Source: Watersipora subatra
Lineage: Eukaryota; Bryozoa; Gymnolaemata; Cheilostomatida; Watersiporidae
DNA length: 64,000 nt
Assembly (NCBI RefSeq): GCF_963576615.1
Contig: NC_088714.1
Coordinates: forward strand, 42,812,072 to 42,876,071
Reading direction: 5' to 3'
In this document: positions 12,962 to 27,900 of the stretch, piece after piece
Position numbering within the stretch: the first letter of the stretch is position 1
Layout: every line of letters starts with the position of its first letter
Notes under the pieces: model-generated
What the model was told of the DNA's origin: nothing
Seen by the model: only the letters and a program-made list of their open reading frames with translations
The model's database searches: none
Translations under genes and position numbers: made by a program

Positions 12962-15900
12962 ATGGCACTCTCAGCGGGACGAGTTCTTTTTACTTTTGCT
13001 CTTCTCTCACTCTGTCTACTAATCATTAATTTATGGCTGATGGCAGGCCACGAACAACCTAATCCATCTGCTTTAGTAAGTATGCCTTTACTTAAATTAA
13101 ATTTCTATAGTAAGTAATTATCAGAAAATTGTCTATATTTTAGTTGATATCATACCTGATTTCAGTTTGCTATAGTTACAATAAGAATGTTTGTATTGAT
13201 GTGTCATATCTTTCCATGCAGACCTTCTATCTAAATTTTAGTATTTCTCCATGAACTTAGCCTCTGAAATAATGATGTTTCGGACGACATTGTTCATTTA
13301 CATGTACATCCTTCTATATGCACATCCTTCTACATGTACATCATTCTACATTTGCATCCTTTTACATGTACATCCTTCTACATGTACATCCTTCTACATG
13401 TACATCATTCTACATGTACATTATTCTACATGTACATTCTTTTACATGTACATCCTTCTACATGTACATCCTTCTACATGTACATCCTTCTACATGTACA
13501 TCCTTCTACATGTACATCATTCTACATGTACATTCTTTTACATGTACATCCTTTTACATGTACATCCTTTTACATGTACATCATTTTACATGTACATTCT
13601 TTTACATATACATCCTTTTACATGTACATCCTTTTACATGTACATTCTTTTACATGTACATTCTTTTACATGTACATCCTTCTACATGTACATCCTTCTA
13701 CATGTACATCCTTCTACATGTACATCATTCTACATGTACATTCTTTTACATGTACATCCTTTTACATGTACATCCTTTTACATGTACATCATTTTACATG
13801 TACATTCTTTTACATATACATCCTTTTACATGTACATCCTTTTACATGTACATTCTTTTACATGTACATTCTTTTACATGTACATCCTTCTACATGTACA
13901 TCCTTTTACATGTACATCCTTTTACATGTACATCCTTTTACATGTACATCCTTTTACATGTACACCCTTTTACATGTACATCCTTTTACATGTACATCCT
14001 TTTACATGTACATCCTTTTACATGTACATCCTTCTACATGTACATCCGTCTACATGTACATCCTTTTACATGTACATCCTTTTACATGTACATCCTTTTA
14101 CATGTACACCCTTCTACATGTATATCCTTTTACATGTACATCCTTTTACATGTGCATCCTTTTACATGTACATTCTTTTACATGTACATTCTTTTACATG
14201 TACATCCTTCTACATGTACATCCGTCTACATGTACATCCGTCTACATGTACATCCGTCTACATGTACATCCTTTTACATGTACATCCTTTTACATGTACA
14301 TCCTTTTACATGTACACCCTTTTACATGTATATCCTTTTACATGTACATCCTTTTACATGTACATCCTTTTACATGTACATCCTTTTACATGTACATCCT
14401 TTTACATGTGCATTCTTTTACATGTATATCCTTTTACATGTATATCCTTTTACATGTATATCCTTTTACATGTACATCCTTTTACATGTACACCCTTTTA
14501 CATGTACACCCTTCTACATGTACATCCTTCTACATGTACATCCTTGTACATGTATATCCTTCTACATGTACATCCTTTTACATGTACATCCTTTTACATG
14601 TATATCCTTCTACATGTACATCCTTTTACATGTACATCTTTGTACATGTACATCCTTTTACATGTATATCCTTCTACATGTACATCCTTCTACATGTACA
14701 TCCTTCTACATGTACATCCTTTTACATGTACATCCTTGTACATGTACATCATTTTACATGTACATCCTTCTACATGTACATCCTTCTACATGTAGATTCA
14801 TGTACGTCCTTCAACAGTTTCTGATTTTTTCTCAGAATTGAAATGTCAACATTAATATCAGAACAAATGGTTCTTTTCTGAATTTAAGTTTGCAATCTGC
14901 CAGAAAGTTACATTTTCTTGTTTTTTTGTGTGCCAGACTCAAGGATCGTTGGAAACAAAGCTTGCAGGGCTGAGCGAAGAAGCGATTAAGCAGGCTACTG
15001 CTGCCCACCATCTTGAACTAGAGTTGTCTCAATTAAAAGCCGCTATTAAACAAGGCAGGTATATGTATGGTAATCGTTACTATAGTAAGAGCCACGTCCA
15101 TCTGTCTGAAGCCTCACCGAGTGCGTTGGGAAAAAAGGTTGTATCACACATTATTCAAACTTGGACATTCAGCTAGTATAGTACTCCAGAATGCTACCAT
15201 CTGCACCGCTCAGACAACTTGATGTATTTCAGAATATCTGCGCAAATATTGATTACACCTGATGGTCTCTTGCAGTGCCCCGAACTTCCAGGGTACTAGT
15301 ATTAATAACTGGGCAAGATCGTGTTTCAGATAACTATGAAGAGTGTGTGTTTGGCTGGCCGTTACTATTCTTACTTGCAGAATAAGAGCATAGCACAATG
15401 TTACGAGGATTAACACTACTTTTTTAGAAACACTTTAGACATAGCTGACTCTTTACTTGTTGCAGAGAGAGCTATAAAGGTTACACTAGCAAAACCACAG
15501 TTTAATCAAGCCATTTCTACAGTTGCAAAGCCTGCAGCTTCTACAGAGGAAATTGTGCTTCCTATCCTTGTTTTTGCATGCAACAGACCTGAGGCCATAG
15601 TTCAAGCCCTAGATGACCTGCTCAAGTGGGTTCATTTTTTGTGATCACAAAAAATTTTAGTCGTGTATTTCTGCTCTGTATTTCACTAGTTTAACATAAA
15701 TTTGTTAACATTTAGCCTTCTCCGGAAGCTTTCTAGTTGCAACAAGTTTTTTATTGTTATAAATAAAGCAAACAGATCCGGTGTCTGACAGATAGCTCTG
15801 GTATCTGACAGATAGCCCTGGTATTCTGTCCGACAGATAGCTCTGGTATCTGACAGATAGCTCTGGTATCTGACAGATAGCTCTGGTATCTGACAGATAG

Positions 15901-18900
15901 CTCTGGTATCTGACAGATAGCTCTGGTATTCGACAGATTGCTCTGGTATTCGACAGATAGCTCTGGTATCTGACAGATAGCTCTGGTATCTGACAGATAG
16001 CTCAGGAATTTTTTGCTTACTGCTTTGCTACCCATGATTACTTGCAAGTGAAGATCATCTGTCAACCAGCTCTTCTGTCGAAGACTGCTCATTGCTCACA
16101 TTGAGCATTTCATGGTCACTTTTGTTGTAACCAGTTTTTGATATCAGTAAAATCTTACAAGTGATTTAGTCCTCCGTTATTGATAGTAAAGGGCAACATA
16201 CTACGATTACAATGCATCTTCTATGTTTGCAAACAAAACAGAAAACACTCTAAGCAATTGTTATGGCAGTCCTACGGTGCGCATGCTGGTGTACTACTGG
16301 AATACAGCATTAATACTGCTCTTTATGCTTTATTTCTATTAGATCAAATTAAAGATAAATGTAGCGTGGTAAATTGTTGTACACTAGTATCTTTTCAAAC
16401 CTTGATTTAAAATCAGATTTTGCGATATACTATTTAGTTTTTAGAGCAGAGCTTTGAGAAATAAAACGAATCTTCAGGCATTGATTTTTGACAAGTTTAC
16501 ACCAGTTTTTTGTTTTTTTTGATAGCGGATTCGCATACAATTGAGAACGTATCATTGTATAGATAGGAGTGAGCATTTTCTGCCAGTGTTTTAATTATTT
16601 TATCTATATCTATGTTCTGATCTATTGCCACTTTATTTCTACATCTTAAAGTCACGTTTTAAGAATTTGACATCTATTGTAGATACAGACCTTCTAAAGA
16701 AAAGTTCCCCCTTATAGTCACTCGAGACTGTAATCATGAAGCTACGCGCTTAGCAGTAGATAAATATAAGGATGTTATTCACAGGCATTTAGTGGTGAGT
16801 TCAAAAAAGCTTCTGTTTAAAGATGACCTCATCCAAAATGTTTGTAGGTTTTATCCGAAAGTGTCGTTATTTTTCTATCATTTGCAATTGTTTTCTATGC
16901 TTGAGATGATCTGACTGTCAGGATGTTTCAAGATTAAAATCGGCAAAACTTGATCACGTTTAAGCCGTTCAGATTAAAGAAAAGTGCGATTATGGTGTCT
17001 ATAGTTGCACTTCAGCTAAGGGACCAACAGAATATAGCTACGTACTGCTGCTTCAGCTAAGGGACCAACAGAATATAGCCACGTACTGCTGCTTCAGCTA
17101 AGGGACCAACAGAATATAGCCACGTACTGCTGCTTCAGCTAAGGGACCAACAGAATATAGCCACATACTGCTGCAACTTGAACAGACCAACAGAATATAG
17201 CCACATACTGCTGCTTCAGCTAAGGGACCAACAGAATATAGCCACATACTGCTGCAACTTGAACAGACCAACAGAATATAGCCACATACTGCTGCAACTT
17301 GAACAGACCAACAGAATATAACCACATACTGCTTCAACTTGAACAGACCAACAGAATATAGCCATGTACTGCTGCAACTTGAACAGACCAACAGAATATA
17401 GCCACGTACTGCTGCAACTTGAACAGACCAACAGAATATAGCCACATACTGCTGCAACTTGAACAGACCAACAGAATATAGCCACGTACTGCTGCAACTT
17501 GAACAGACCAACAGAATATAGCCACGTACTGCTGCAACTTGAACAGACCAACAGAATATAGCCACATACTGCTGCAACTTGAACAGACCAACAGAATATA
17601 GCCATGTACTGCTGCAACTTGAACAGACCAACAGAATATAGCCACATACTGCTGCAACTTGAACAGACCAACAGAATATAGCCACGTACTGCTGCAACTT
17701 GAACAGACCAACAGAATATAGCCACATACTGCTGCAACTTGAACAGACCAACAGAATATAACCACATACTGCTGCAACTTGAACAGACCAACAGAATATA
17801 GCCACATACTGCTGCAACTTGAACAGACCAACAGAATATAGCCACATACTGCTGCAACTTGAACAGACCAACAGAATATAACCACATACTGCTGCAACTT
17901 GAACAGACCAACAGAATATAGCCACGTACTGCTGCAACTTGAACAGACCAACAGAATATAGCCACATACTGCTGCAACTTGAACAGACCAACAGAATATA
18001 GCCACATACTGCTGCAACTTGAACAGACCAACAGAATATAGCCACGTACTGCTGCTTCAGCTAAGGGACCAACAGAATATAGCCACATACTGCTGCAACT
18101 TGAACAGACCAACAGAATATAGCCACGTACTGCTGCTTCAGCTAAGGGACCAACAGAATATAGCCATGTACTGCTGCAACTTGAACAGACCAACAGAATA
18201 TAGCCATGTACTGCTGCAACTTGAACATAATAGTTGATATCAATAATAGAGACAGTCAACCAACAATGCTTGCTTGTGGTTAAGCCGTTCAGATTCAAGT
18301 GAAAGTGTGATTCAGTCGCACTGTCACTCTTCAGTCACAGTCTATACGGTAGTTGCTCTTCGGCAAATAGACCAACAGAATATAGCCACGTACTGCTGCA
18401 GCTTGAACATAATAGTTGATATCAATAACAATAGAGACAGTCATCCGTGCAACTAGTGATGTCATTTTGGCATGTATTTTCCTTCTGAGCGTTTTAATCA
18501 TGATAAAGTTGTGTCAATTTTAATCTTAAAACATCCTGGCATCAGATCACCTCAAACATCAAAACAAAAATGGCGATTACTTTCTGATAAAATCTACTAA
18601 AAATTTAGTGTAACTTCATCTTTCTTAATCGAAAACAAAGCTGAACTGGCAGACTTATACACAAAATGTATGTCTGTAAGTAAGCCATTGGGTAACACTG
18701 TTAATACAGTATTACCATTTATCTATTTTAACTAGCTGTGCAAAAGGTATTAGGACCAGTGGGTACGCTTGATTAATACCAAACCTACATTCCTTCCATC
18801 TACTTTTTTGCTGCAAAGACATCTTTCCTAGGCGTTGTCAATCTTTCGAAAACGCTGACGGATGCTTTTTGTATTCAGTGAAGAAGTACTCTGTCCACAT

Positions 18901-21900
18901 GCTGAGTAGTTGCTGAGCGCATTATACAACAGCGATTCAATTTAGGTTTTTAACACAGTTGGACGTTTTATTAGTGATCAGTTATGTTTCTGTTTTAATT
19001 TCTCTTAAATTTGATGTTTTATCCTAAACTGATATGAATCACTGCATTACCGAGTACACCATGCAGCTTGGATGTCAAACTGAATATTGCTAGTTGCAGA
19101 TCTTATGAGACTCCGTTTCATACGCTGAAAGATCTTTTGTAAGGCCTTTTTTTCGAACAGCAAGTGTCATAGACAAGACCTGCTCTGAAAATTAAAATAT
19201 TTTTTGCAATGTTTCTTAAAACTCCTAAACAAATCGTAGACTGATCGTGTCTATTTTAACTTCAATATACTACACTCTCATGGACAATGGCGGAGTTACC
19301 AACTCTCTACTACACGCTCATGGACAATGGCGGAGTTACCAACTCTCCACTACACGCTCATGGACAATGGCGGAGTTACCAACTCTCTACTACATGCTCA
19401 TGGACAATGGCAGAGTTCCAACTCTCTACTACACGCTCATGGACAATGGCAGAGTTCCAACTCTCTACTACATGCTCATGGACAATGGCGGAGTTACCAA
19501 CTCTCCACTACACGCTCATGGACAATGGCGGAGTTACCAACTCTCTACTACACGCTCATGGACAATGGCGGAGTTACCAACTCTCCACTACACGCTCATG
19601 GACAATGGCAGAGTTCCAACTCTCTACTACACGCTCATGGACAATGGCAGAGTTCCAACTCTCTACTACACGCTCATGGACAATGGCGGAGTTACCAACT
19701 CTCTACTACACGCTCATGGACAATGGCAGAGTTCCAACTCTCTACTACATTCTCATGGACAATGGCAGAGTTTCAACTCTCCACTACACGCTCATGGACA
19801 ATGGCGGAGTTACCAACTCTCTACTACACGCTCATGGACAATGGCAGAGTTAACAACTCTCTACTACATGCTCATGGACAATGGCGGAGTTACCAACTCT
19901 CCACTACACGCTCATGGACAATGGCAGAGTTCCAACTCTCTACTACACGCTCATGGACAATGGCAGAGTTCCAACTCTCCACTACACGCTCATGGACAAT
20001 GGCAGAGTTCCAACTCTCTACTACACGCTCATGGACAATGGCAGAGTTCCAACTCTCTACTACATGCTCATGGACAATGGCGGAGTTACCAACTCTCCAC
20101 TACACGCTCATGGACAATGGCAGAGTTCCAACTCTCTACTACACGCTCATGGACAATGGCAGAGTTCCAACTCTCCACTACACGCTCATGGACAATGGCG
20201 GAGTTACCAACTCTCTACTACACGCTCATGGACAATGGCGGAGTTAACAACTCTCTACTACATGCTCATGGACAATGGCAGAGTTCCAACTCTCCACTAC
20301 ACGCTCATGGACAATGGCAGAGTTATTAACTCTGCCATTGTTCAGATTCAGGAAAAGTTCAACGAGTAGCTCAAGGAGCTTCAGGTGGCTTTTATTGGTC
20401 TCACCCAACTTGTTCCGTGCAATGGCCAGAAAGATACTGTGGAAAATTCTAAGTAAGACTGGATGCCCTGATGAATTCATAAGAGTTATGAATTTATCAG
20501 GGCAAAAGTTGAAACAAAAGTTACTGCTGTCTGCGAACTACAATACTCGGAGAATAATGCAATAGTGGCACATACTGAGAAAGGCCTGCAGAAGTCATTT
20601 GATTGTTTCCATCGCACACACAATGTTCTCAGCCTCAAAGTGAATATAAAGAAGACAATTACTATACCGACTGTAACCAAGTAACCGTCTGAGCTCTTGT
20701 TGAGCCTCAATTTGCAGTGGAACGACTGGAGTTTAAGTTTTGTAAAGTCATTCAATTACCATGTAAGTTGCCTTTCGTAAAAAGCTAATTTAGATGTTGA
20801 GATTAAAAAATCTACAAGCAGCAAGTGCAGTCATTGGCCGTCTCAAATGACTGCAAATATCTTTCAAAACACAGATATTTTACCATATATAAAACTCAGG
20901 TTTACAAGGTAATCGTTTTCACTACATTTCCGTATGGATCAGAAATAGATACATTTATTTGCAGTCATAACCTGAAACCACTTGACAATTTGTATAGTAG
21001 ATGACTCGAAGACATTTTAGGAGTAACTCAGAGTGACAAATGGACAAGTATAAGTATAAGTATTGAGACGATTGTCAAGAATCAGTAACGCTGGACAGGT
21101 CATATGGTACATGTAGATGATATCAAACTTCCTAAGCAAGTCTTCTACTCAGAGCTAACAGATGGAAAGCGTAATCAGAGTGGTAGAAGAAAATGATACA
21201 ACGATACCATCAGGAGATTTCATTTTCTGTTTCGTAAGATTGGAGACCAAAGTAATTCGTGCCACTGGCAGAACTAAAGGGTCTCTATTTATGGGGGTAC
21301 TAAGCTGAGCTTGGAGAGGCTAGAAAATCCTGATTAATCTCTTCTACGGGCTCAACTTTGCTGGCTCACATGATTTGACAGGCAATAACCGTCTAAGAAG
21401 TCATGACAAAAACTCATTAATAACAAGCAGACACCATACTCTCATTGCAGGCGATTGCTGAGAGAAGGCCTATTCCTCATATATCGCATGTCATAAAAAA
21501 TGTCATATTATTTATTCTTGCAGTTTTATTCATTGGAACGTGTCACAAAGGATTAGCAGTTCAATCATAGAGACACAGTGAATATTTGTCACAGGGGTTC
21601 AGAGTTGAGACTGCATGGCTAGTGCTTTGTGGAGGGTTTTGCAATGTTCTCTGTAACTCTGCAATAATGTGACCGTTTTAGATTGGCACTATGCTGGGCT
21701 TCAGCTGCTGCATATTGCTGGGATGAATTGGTTCTAAAACTGTGTATGACAGAAATCGTTCAAAGCAGGTTTTTGGAGCGTAGATTATGTGTTGCTGTGA
21801 TTGTGTATTGCTCTGATTGCATGTTTCTGTGGTTTTGTGTTGCTATGATTGCGTGTTGGTAAGGTTGTGTGTTGCTGGGATTGTGTGTTGGTAAGATTGT

Positions 21901-24900
21901 GTTGGTAAGATTTTGTGTTGCTAGGGTTGCGTGTTGCTATGATTGCGTGTTGCTAGGATTCTGTGTTTCTAGGGTTGTGTGTTGCTAGGACTGTGTGCTG
22001 CTAGGGTTGTGTGTTGCTAGAATTGTGTGCTGGTAGGATAATGCGTTGCAAAGATTGTGTAGGGCTGAGATTGCCTGAACAGAAGTTGCGATAGTTTAAA
22101 ATGGAATAATGGAGAGGTTGCACTATATAAACTAGTATAGTCTTCTATCTCTCTCTAACTGTGTTGTAAGATCAGCCAGGTGGATGATGGCTGTAGCTGC
22201 TTTTGTTTAGCAACCAGATTCTGGAGAGATTCCTAATTTGGACAAAAAAGAGAAGAAAATGCAGGGTTATTTCAAGATATCTCGCCACTATAAATGGGCT
22301 CTTGGACAAATATTTGATGTGATGAAGTACAAAGCTGTAATAGTCATGGAAGGTGAGTTGATGCAATAAAAAACTCAGATAAGCAGGAATTTATCAAATA
22401 TACTCTGTAAGCATTTTGCTGTGGTACCCTAAGCATTACCTGTTAAGTAGCATTATCAGCTATAATAAGACTAGCAATTTGGAGATTTTGTGCTTGTATC
22501 CCAATTAGAGAGCAGTGCATGGCATAACCAACACTTTTCGATACATAGCTTTAATCAAACTAGCCCCTAGGCTTATATTTCAAGCAATGGTTTTGCCTTT
22601 TTCACTGTTGCATTTAGAGTTTTACAAAAAATTTTAGTTGCCATTGCCAGCTAGTTGATGACAGATTCATATGCTATGGATAACTTTATATTCTCAAGAA
22701 GTATTAGATAGTTTTTAAGGCATTTGCAGTGTTGTATTCGTTGTAATACTGGTTAATTGGAATTGCGCTTCATATTGATCTCAAGTAGAACACATTTCCC
22801 ATAAAGAACCTTTCGTTCACTCTCATTTATATTTCTATCATCATCTTAATGTTCTATGGAACTTCGCTGTTACAGCTGCCAATCTATTTCAGATGACTTA
22901 AACATCGCCTCTGACTTCTATGAATACTTTGCTGCCACCTACCCTTTGCTCAAGACTGATCCAACTCTATATTGCGTCTCGGCATGGAATGATAATGGGA
23001 AAGCTTCGCAAATAGAAGATAATCCGGGTAAGCTCATTCAGACTGTTGAATATTGGTTCATACTTGAAAGTTTCATACCAGGGTGTAGGTTAACAATAGA
23101 ACTTGTAGCCCTTTGTGTCATTGCTCATCATGTCAGTTTGGCTAACAATCACATTACCATCTGGGAGGAGGTCTGTACTCTCAATTGTTTGGATCCACAT
23201 TTGCCCATTTTCAGTTGTGGTAAATGTCTGTTTGCATAGTGGAAACTGTTTAAAACTAGTGGTTTGTAATGGTTTTTATGACGGTTTACGAATCTATAAG
23301 TCTGGTTCTATTCTCCATTGGTTGAAAAAAGATGTAGTATTCTCTGACTGTCTCTTCATCCTGATATTATGCTGCTTGATCAATCAGAAATTGGCTGGAT
23401 GCTTCAGCTTTATGTTTGAGAGACAGAACTGATTTGGGAGCAGCATATGTGTACAGTCGAAAGTATATGTTACAGAATTACTGTATAGATCTGATTTTTT
23501 CCCCGGCCTTGGATGGATGATGTTGGATACCCTTTGGGATGAGTACAGAGACGTTTGGCCTCGCGGGTAAAATAGTTTCTCTTGCATTCACTAAGTTGTA
23601 ATTAGTATCATGGAAAGCTATTATATTTATGTGGATTAGTAGTAGTTTAGTCATTAGCATTGCTATGTTGTATTCGTGCCATCATCCGTTTTAATGAGCT
23701 ACTTTATAAGAATACATTGTATTTTGTTTAAATCTTTTCAGAGCTCTAACGACATTATGAATAGTATATGTGAAATATTAAAACGAATTTGTTATACCAA
23801 ACTATCTAACGATTAAATATAGAAACCTAATTTATATAAAAAACTAGATTAATGAAGGAATAATTAGTAAAAAGGCATTTTTTATTGTTTATGTTAGAGT
23901 CAATGAACTGATGTGTAGGCAATGCACAAGCTTATTGGTTGAAGGATTGATATAAGAGCCTTCTACTCCTGCCTGGTGTAATTCACGCTTTTAACTAGAT
24001 TCAATTCAAATTAACTTTCTCTGTTTTATTATTTTACAACTTATTTTGCTTGTCTGTCTTATAATTTTGTTTGCAAAATGTAGAATGTTTATATAGGTTT
24101 GTATAGAGAGGTTTCAAGCGTCGGAAATTATTGCATAACTCGAGAAAATCATTTGCTCAAGATTTCTGTCATTTTAAAAGAATCACATTTACTTTAGAGG
24201 TGATCGTAAGTCGAGGTTTGACTGTTCTTGAGGTGATCATGAGTAGAGGTTTGACTGTTCTTGAGGTGATCGTAAGTAGAGGTTTGACTGTTCATTGAGG
24301 TGATCATAAGTAGAGGTTTTACTGTTCTTGAGGTGATCATAAGTAGAGGTTTTACTGTATGTTGAGGTGATCATAAGTAGAGGTTTGACTGTTCTTGAGG
24401 TGATCGTAAGTCGAGGTTTTACTGTTCTTGAGGTGATCGTAAGTAGAGGTTTGACTGTTCTTGAGGTGATCATAAGTAGAAGTTTTACTGTATATTGAGG
24501 TGATCATAAGTAGAGGTTTTACTGTATGTAGAGGTGATCATAAGTAGAGGTTATACTGTATGTTGAGGTGATCATAAGTAGAGGTTTTACTGTATGTAGA
24601 GGTGATCATAAGTAGAGGTTTTACTGTACATTGAGGTGATCATAAGTAGAGGTTTTATTGTATGTTGAGGGGATCATAAGTAGAGGTTTTACTGTATGTT
24701 GAGGTGATCATAAGTAGAGGTTTTACTGTATATAGAGGTGATCACAAGTAGAGGTTTTACTGTATGTTGAGGTGATCATAATTAGAGGTTTTACCGTATG
24801 TTGAGGCGATCATAAGTAGAGGTTTAACTGTTCTTGAGGTGATCATGAGTAGAGGTTTGATTGTATTTAGGTTAGATTAGAATCATGAGATAATTCTAGA

Positions 24901-27900
24901 TTGTAACCTCTGGCTCGCTATACAACTTTTACCACAATTGTTACCTTTATAAAAATAGGTTGCATTCGTATTCCTTTCATATACCCATGACTGAGTGAGT
25001 CTAGATGATTAGTGGCCGCTAAGACTATGCATGTCTATAAACATAGAATTCTTTTTATATGCTGTGTTCAACGATAACAGTTCGACGTGGTAATTGCGGG
25101 GTTATAGGAAAGTTTGCTCATGAATCCATTGATAAGCAGTTTTAGCTTTAATGGAACTCATCTGTTACACAACAGGCACAGTAGACACCCCTGCAACATG
25201 AATAATTCATTCCGAGTACGTTCAAGTTATAAGACTTTTATTCCTAATTGCCTAATTCATTCCAAGATTATTCCAAACTTGCATCTTGGGCCTTTCAAAT
25301 AGGAAAAAACTAAACTTCAGTTATGTAATTTAATGACTATACAGTAACTCTGGTATTATTGATTTTTATCAACAACTTTTTTCTTCTTTCTTACCACTTT
25401 CACTTGATTTAAGGTTCTTGATATGGTAATTGTATGTGAAGGGGAGCGCGCACCAACAATGTCAATTTAAATCTATTTTTTACGGACAGCAAGTCTACGG
25501 TGGAAAGTAAAATATAAAAAACTATTGTATGTGTCTAGAATAAAGCAAAACAAAATTATACATTTGCTATCGTAAGAGCGGTGTCTGTTCGTCCGTCCGT
25601 TTTTCCTAAGCCAGGGTTAAAGGTAAGGATAAGAGATTGATTTCAGTGAGACTCCCAACTCGTGACATTCAGGCTTCAATTTATACACCAATCAACTGCC
25701 TCCGAGTATTTCTGAATACTTAATTGTGCACATACTTATGTGCTTTATCAGCACACATGATGATCTCTCATGGCACACTAGACTGGCTGGGTACTAGTAC
25801 AATGTATATATAATAGAGATACCCCTATATGTCACTTTATCTCCCATGTGCGACAAGAGGGGAAACCATTTTAATGCTGTCCATTGGACCTTCGCTATTC
25901 ACATTGAATTTGAGAACTTGCATTACGTGGCGTTATATGGAGGTAATATTCTAATGTAATATGAAGCAAAGACTGCATGAATTCTTTAGGTTAAATGGAA
26001 TTTTGTTATAGGAGCGTATAGTGTATATGATTAGTGAGTCTAAACTTTCAATATGCTTTAGGACTTCGGGCTATGTTTCCAATTGTGCTGTATAGAAACT
26101 TGAAAATATCCAGTGTTAACAAAGCCTCTATACACCGTAATGAAGCCTGATCATTGCAAAAACTGCCATAAGCATTCTAGATTTGTGAAAGGTGCTCAAT
26201 TGGAGTCTGAACCTCGCATACGCATCTCATATGAGTTCTCCTCGCTCAACTTAGCGAATCTGCATGCACCTTTTGGTCTCAAAAAAGCTTGCTAAGGAAT
26301 CATCATTCTGTTCACTAATATACTTTTACCAAAGCATGCTAATTGGTCACTATTGAAAACATTTCTCAATCAGGTTCTGGGATGACTGGATCAGGCAGGA
26401 GGATCAGCGTCATGGCAGATCTTGTATCAGGCCGGAGATCTCCCGAACTCACACGTTTGGTGAAAAGGGTGTGAGCTTGTAAGTCTTGTAAGCCTCTCCT
26501 TGAGGTCATTTAAAGTCATGCATTGCATATTGTGTACGATACTTCTGCCAACTTATGTATGCAGGTCAAGGTTGTCTAGGCCAGTCTTAAAGCTTATATT
26601 TAGGTTCACAGTTTATCAACCTGTTGTGAATTTAATTGGCTAATCCTTTCTGCAGCAGGTCTAAGTTTAGCTAGAACTCACTGAAGTAACTGTTCCCTGC
26701 AAGCTGTCTATTCACACACATTTACATGTTATAGTTCATAAAATACCCAAGTTGTAGCCTTCAACAAGATTTGAATACACTATATTAGAACAATTTCAGC
26801 TCTGCCATTCCTAGTGTCATCTGCCAATAAGGCAATGCGAATGCTTTTCAATTGTAGAGGTCTCTTCTATAAAACTCATCTCAAATTCATTGTCTTGAAT
26901 GAGAAACCAGTGGAATGGACAAAAATGGATCTCTCATATCTAAAAAAGGTGAAGTCTTTTAGACACATGTCTCTCCATCTTGTGAAAATCTTTTCATTTT
27001 TAATGATTGTTAAATTCATACTGTGATGTCACTAGGGTGGCTTGACCCATAAATTTTATAAAGGCGTTTTTTTGTGTCAGTCTGGTCTGCAGTATTAACA
27101 TTAGCATCAGCTCTATCAAACCGTTATCATAGCATCAGATATCATGATTTAAAAAAAGTTGCTTTTTCTCCTGAAAATCTGTTTAATGAGCCTATACACG
27201 CAGGAGGTTGTGCGATTTATGATACTATTGGTTATATGATAAAGTTCACACGCAACTCTTACAGGAAAAGTATGATGAGAGTTATACAATAGCAGTCTAC
27301 AATTCCCCCATAATTCCCCTCAGTGATCTCAAGAAAGCAGCAGAGGAAAAAACTTTGAGCTCAGTGCGCATAACATACGACTCTAAAGTCACATTTAAAG
27401 CACTAGCGAAGCAACTCAATATCATGAATGATTTCAAGGTTGGTTCTTTTTGTTATTGCTGTTTTATAACATTTGAATAGTCAGGTGTATTAGATAGTGG
27501 TTGCTATTTCTACTCCTTACTCTAATCTGTATATACAGTATATATACACTGTACATAAAACCTTCAATTGAACGCTATGGCGCTCTATTTTTCAACCCTC
27601 CCTCTATAGTGACGCTCAAATGAAGTCTGGTGTGGTATTTTTTAAATAGCTCGTCAGAGTTTTGAGAAAATAAATTTAACCCTTTTATAGGCGAAGCGAA
27701 TGTTGCCTTTATTTTGCACACTCCTTTGGTTGGAGCGACATTAATCCTTTTAATGCAATAAATCTGCTATAACTTACCTCAAGCTTGTCGTAGATCTCTA
27801 AATTAATGTGTATTGGTAAGCTGAGAAACATCTCTACTTGTTGTTTGCAATTAACCTACGATGATCTTATAGATGATCTTACAGATGATCTTATAGATGA

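Noticed and set aside
13251..14841. Three overlapping open frames of about 500 codons each
   Set aside because: All come from the stop-free 16-bp unit; three frames open at once is the mark of an artefact.
17098..18298. Long open frames on the minus strand and shorter ones on the plus strand
   Set aside because: Produced by the 40-bp minisatellite; no start context, splice site or domain.
19247..20369. Several plus-strand open frames of 160-360 codons
   Set aside because: Produced by the 39/40-bp minisatellite; frame changes follow the 39/40 alternation.
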